From: an uncultured Gemmatimonadota bacterium
GTDB taxonomy: Bacteria > Gemmatimonadota > Gemmatimonadetes > Gemmatimonadales > Gemmatimonadaceae
Length of the DNA stretch: 7,574 nucleotides
Direction of reading: 5' to 3'
NCBI GenBank assembly: GCA_946479995.1
Contig: CAMLIU010000062.1
Coordinates: 1 to 7,574 of the forward strand
This document shows positions 5,046 to 7,574 of the stretch, piece by piece (the stretch's first letter is position 1; each line of letters opens with the position of its first letter). The translations under genes and the position numbers were made by a program. Below the pieces are notes generated by a model. That model searched no databases. It saw only the letters and a list, made by a program, of their open reading frames with translations, and was not told the origin of the DNA.

Positions 5046-6097
5046 TGGCTTCCGCTGGGGAACGAGCGCTCCACGCCGCGCTCAAGTCGCGCACCTTCGA
5101 TCCGGTCTACCTCCTGTTCGGGGACGACGAGTTCCGGAAGGACGCTGCCGTGCGTGAGCTGGTGGATGCCGCGGTGGACCCTACGACGCGCGACTTCAAC
5201 CTCGAGGTGCGTCGTGGTGGCGAGCTGGCCGCGGAGTCGCTCGACGCGCTGCTTGGTACGCCGCCCATGCTGGCGGAACGGCGCGTTGTGGTGGTCCGCG
5301 ACCTGGACAAGCTCAAGAAGGACGCGCGCGCCATGCTCGACCGCTACCTCGCGCGGCCGGCGAGCGACCTCCTGCTCCTCCTCGTCGCGCCTGCCGGCGC
5401 GAAGCTCGACAAGGCCATCACGTCGCGCGGCACCGCCGTGGAGTTCGAGCCGCTCGACGGCGACCGGCTCCCGCGCTGGGTGACCTATCACGCCGAGCAC
5501 GTGCTCGGCCGTCCCATCACGCCGGAGGCGACGGCGCTGCTCATCGAGGCGGTGGGGCCGGACCTCGCGCAGCTCGCGCTCGAGCTGGAGAAGCTGGCCA
5601 GCTACGCGACGGAGACGATCGACGAGCACGCCGTATCGGACGTGGTCGGCGTGCGGCGCGGCGAGTCGCTCGGCGACCTGCTCGACGCCGTGGCAGCGAA
5701 GGACGCCACGACGTCGCTCGCCCTCCTGCCCGGCGTGCTGCAGCAGCCGAAGACGACGGCGGTGTCCATCGTGATGAACCTCACGACGCAGACGCTCGCC
5801 CTCGCGTATGGTGTGGCGGCGCGCGATCGCGGCACGCCGCCACGCGCCCTGTTCAACGAGTACATGGCGCTGCTGAAGGAGACGGGCGCCTTTCCGGGCC
5901 GTCCATGGGGTGAAGCCGTGAACGCGTGGACGAAGCACACAGACCGCTGGAGCGCCGCCGAGCTGGACGCGGCACTCGAGGCGCTGCTCGCCACCGACGC
6001 CGCGCTCAAGGAAACGCGCCTCTCCTCACCCGAACAACTGCTCGCCACCCTCGTGCTTCGGCTCTGCGGCGCCGGCTCGTCGCGCCGCGCCGCCTGA
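5045..6097 (+). CDS. holA: DNA polymerase III subunit delta
   Basis: A 350-residue protein matching the delta subunit of the clamp loader, which opens the beta sliding clamp so that it can be placed on DNA. The N-terminal motif DPVYLLFGDDEFRKDAA (19-35), the DFNLEV segment (50-55), and GTPPMLAERRVVVVRDLDKLKK (71-92, with the hydrophobic/basic pattern of this family) are typical. Like other delta proteins it has no working Walker ATPase site. Domain II/III features follow: EATALLIEAVGPDLAQLALELEKLASY (161-187), then RRGESLGDLLDAV (204-216). The C-terminal helical collar runs from about 220 to 342. Length is near the family norm (about 340). The start is fixed by the TATATT box just upstream and the lack of any other sensible start. 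It is followed after 28 nt by the SPOR gene. Confidence 0.93.
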   Translation: MASAGERALHAALKSRTFDPVYLLFGDDEFRKDAAVRELVDAAVDPTTRDFNLEVRRGGELAAESLDALLGTPPMLAERRVVVVRDLDKLKKDARAMLDRYLARPASDLLLLLVAPAGAKLDKAITSRGTAVEFEPLDGDRLPRWVTYHAEHVLGRPITPEATALLIEAVGPDLAQLALELEKLASYATETIDEHAVSDVVGVRRGESLGDLLDAVAAKDATTSLALLPGVLQQPKTTAVSIVMNLTTQTLALAYGVAARDRGTPPRALFNEYMALLKETGAFPGRPWGEAVNAWTKHTDRWSAAELDAALEALLATDAALKETRLSSPEQLLATLVLRLCGAGSSRRAA

Positions 6098-6125
6098 CCG
6101 CTCCTCCCCTCCGCTGGTGCATGTG

Positions 6126-7289
6126 ATGTCCCGTCTCACCCTCTCTCCCGCGCTGTTCGCGTTCGCCATCGCCGCGCCGCTCGCCGGTGCGCAGACCACG
6201 ACGCCGACCGGCAGGCCGGCCACCGACAGCGTGACGGCGCCGGCGACGCGCGACCCGATCCCTCCGCCGGCCAACGACTCCCTCTTCCGCCGTGCGCGAC
6301 GCATGGTGAGCGAAGGCAACGGTGCCGCGGGACGCGCGCTCGTGGACTCGCTGCTTGCTGCCACCGATCCCGCCACGCCTGCCTACGGTGACGCGCTCTA
6401 CTGGCATGGCGCGCTTGCGCCGACGGCCGCCGCGGCAGAGGCGGACTATCGCCGCGTGATCGTGGAGTATCCACTGGCGTACTACTCCGGTGACGCCCTG
6501 CTCGCGATCGCCGAGCTGGAACAGGCGCGCGGCGATCGCCTGGGGGCGATGCAGCACCTGCAGCGCTTCGTGCGCGAGCATCCCGAGAATCCGGGGCGTG
6601 GCATCGCCGCGCTCGGCGCGGCGCGCCTGGCGTTCGAGCAGCGCGACAGCACCGTCGCCTGCTCCATGCTCGTCGAGGCGCGGCGATCCATGTCGCCGAC
6701 CGACGTGGAGCTGCGCAACCAGGTGGAGTACTACGCAGGTCGCTGTGTACCGGCAGCAACGAGTGCCGTCGCGAGCGCGCCGGCGAGTGCGCCGGTGAGT
6801 GCGCCGGTGAGTGCGCCGGTGAGTGCGCCACCAAAGGCGCCGGCACGCGCGGCAGCGCCGGCCGAGGCGGCCGCAGCCGCACCCGCTGCTGCGCGGGCGC
6901 CTGCGCCATCCACCGCGGCACCGAAGGCGGCAGCCAGGCCGGCCCCGGCCCGGGCGCCTGCGAAGGAGAGTGCCAAACCGGCCGCGAAGGAGAGCAGACG
7001 CGAGGCGGCAGCGCCGAAGCGCACGACGGCTTCCGCGCGCACCGTCACGCGCTACACCGTGCAGGTGGCCGCGTACGATACTCGCCCCGAGGCCGCTGCA
7101 CTCGTGAAGCGGCTGGCAGCGCGGGGCATCCGCGCGCACGTGAGCGGCACGAGCAAGCCCTTCCGCGTGCGGCTCGGGCTGCATACCACGCGCAAGGACG
7201 CCAATGCGGAGCTGGCGTCCATGCGCAAGCGCGGCATCGACGGGTTCGTCGCCACGGAGGAAGTCATCACGGGAGCGCGCACGCCGTGA
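6126..7289 (+). CDS. Secreted TPR-like and SPOR-domain protein
   Basis: A 387-residue exported protein. A signal peptide is clear at residues 1-22 ([22 protein letters not shown], likely cut before QTTT). Residues about 50-205 form helical repeats of tetratricopeptide character (for example [20 protein letters not shown]), resembling the YbgF/TolA-linked type. A long Ala/Pro-rich linker (about 208-305) contains five tandem four-residue repeats (ASAP/VSAP), and Lys/Arg/Glu enter toward its end. The C-terminal SPOR domain (about 308-382, from [16 protein letters not shown] onward) binds peptidoglycan strands stripped of stem peptides, commonly at the division septum. The linker would let the periplasmic TPR part reach away from the wall. 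The exact role is unknown; cell division or envelope maintenance is likely. ATG 6126 is chosen because it begins a standard signal peptide; GTG 6117 or 6123 are possible. Its stop overlaps the mutS start. Confidence 0.85.
   Translation: MSRLTLSPALFAFAIAAPLAGAQTTTPTGRPATDSVTAPATRDPIPPPANDSLFRRARRMVSEGNGAAGRALVDSLLAATDPATPAYGDALYWHGALAPTAAAAEADYRRVIVEYPLAYYSGDALLAIAELEQARGDRLGAMQHLQRFVREHPENPGRGIAALGAARLAFEQRDSTVACSMLVEARRSMSPTDVELRNQVEYYAGRCVPAATSAVASAPASAPVSAPVSAPVSAPPKAPARAAAPAEAAAAAPAAARAPAPSTAAPKAAARPAPARAPAKESAKPAAKESRREAAAPKRTTASARTVTRYTVQVAAYDTRPEAAALVKRLAARGIRAHVSGTSKPFRVRLGLHTTRKDANAELASMRKRGIDGFVATEEVITGARTP
6771..6830 (+). repeat. 12-bp tandem repeat, five copies, inside the SPOR gene
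   Basis: Five 12-bp units run from 6771 to 6830: GCGAGCGCGCCG, GCGAGTGCGCCG, GTGAGTGCGCCG twice, and GTGAGTGCGCCA. They encode ASAP, ASAP and three VSAP units (residues 216-235). The unit is a multiple of three, so copy-number change keeps the frame. The last three copies are nearly identical, which suggests recent expansion. Confidence 0.95.
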
Positions 7290-7574
7290 CGGCTGCCGTC
7301 GCCACGCCGCTGATGCAGCAGTACCGGGAGATCAAGGCGCGCCACCAGAGCGCGATCCTGTTCTTCCGGATGGGCGACTTCTACGAGATGTTCTACGAGG
7401 ATGCCGAGACCGCGGCGCGCGTGCTGGGCCTCACCCTCACCGCGCGCAACAATGGCGGCGCGGCGGAGGTGCCCCTGGCCGGCATCCCGGTGAAGGCGGG
7501 GCCGGAGTACCTGCGGCGGCTCGTGCAGCAGGGCTACCGCGTCGCCATCTGCGAACAGGTGGAGGATCCGCGCG
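7286..7574 (+). CDS. mutS: DNA mismatch repair protein MutS (3' partial)
   Basis: The first 96 codons of MutS, which finds mismatches and small loops in DNA and recruits MutL. Translation from GTG 7286 gives an N-terminal mismatch-recognition domain: [14 protein letters not shown] (7-20), then [17 protein letters not shown] (24-40) with the Phe-x-Glu wedge F32-Y33-E34 that stacks on the mispaired base, then [10 protein letters not shown] and [15 protein letters not shown] at the window edge. [10 protein letters not shown] stands where many MutS proteins read MAGVPYHA, a variant. The rest, including the ATPase, lies beyond the window. The GTG overlaps the SPOR stop as GTGA, and GGGAG at 7271-7275 lies 10 nt before it, so translation coupling is likely and no separate promoter is visible. 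Confidence 0.95.
   Translation, partial: MTAAVATPLMQQYREIKARHQSAILFFRMGDFYEMFYEDAETAARVLGLTLTARNNGGAAEVPLAGIPVKAGPEYLRRLVQQGYRVAICEQVEDPR

Noticed and set aside
4790..5938. Long open frame on the minus strand (382 codons) opposite the anti-sigma end and holA
   Set aside because: It lies antisense to clear holA, its product is Arg/His-rich low-complexity sequence with no domain, and long antisense frames are expected at this GC content.
6006..7184. Long open frame on the minus strand (392 codons) opposite the SPOR gene
   Set aside because: Its Arg-rich repetitive product mirrors the codon pattern of the SPOR gene, including the THRR-type repeats that are only the 12-bp repeat read backwards.

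Overview
The window is a GC-rich (roughly two-thirds G+C) stretch of a bacterial chromosome with every supported gene on the + strand. The mix points to a Gram-negative-type bacterium with an outer membrane, and my best guess is Gemmatimonadota: paired M16 peptidases, an ECF sigma factor with a zinc-finger anti-sigma, a secreted SPOR-domain protein, very GC-rich codons, and a bare TATATT box placed directly before an ATG. That assignment is inference; there is no rRNA or other marker gene here to settle it.

Layout. (1) 1-3244 is a tight three-gene block. The 3' part of a catalytic M16 zinc peptidase overlaps a second M16 subunit that lacks the zinc site, and that gene overlaps a Nudix hydrolase of the ADP-ribose pyrophosphatase type through a GTGA stop/start. 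(2) 3245-3576 is a noncoding gap with two strong hairpins (probable terminators of the first block), a shorter hairpin with a T-run, and a weak candidate ECF-type promoter. (3) 3577-4977 holds an ECF sigma factor and a membrane-anchored zinc-finger anti-sigma. They are separated by about 210 bp containing a strong intrinsic-terminator hairpin flanked on both sides by inverted arrays of a 7-bp repeat. (4) 5045-7574 starts with a probable leaderless promoter and holds holA (DNA polymerase III delta), a secreted TPR-like/SPOR protein with a low-complexity Ala/Pro linker, and the first 96 codons of mutS, which runs off the window and overlaps the SPOR gene by four bases.

How they work together. 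The two M16 proteins very likely form one heterodimeric protease, because each lacks the active-site part the other keeps. The sigma/anti-sigma pair is a standard envelope-stress switch in its parts, but a terminator between the two genes is unusual and could set their ratio. holA and mutS are replication and repair genes; the SPOR protein between them is an envelope protein and its link to them may only be shared transcription.

Most of the window is ordinary core genome. I see no mobile element, CRISPR array, tRNA, rRNA, defence system or toxin module. The observation most worth following up is the heptamer-repeat/terminator element between sigma and anti-sigma.
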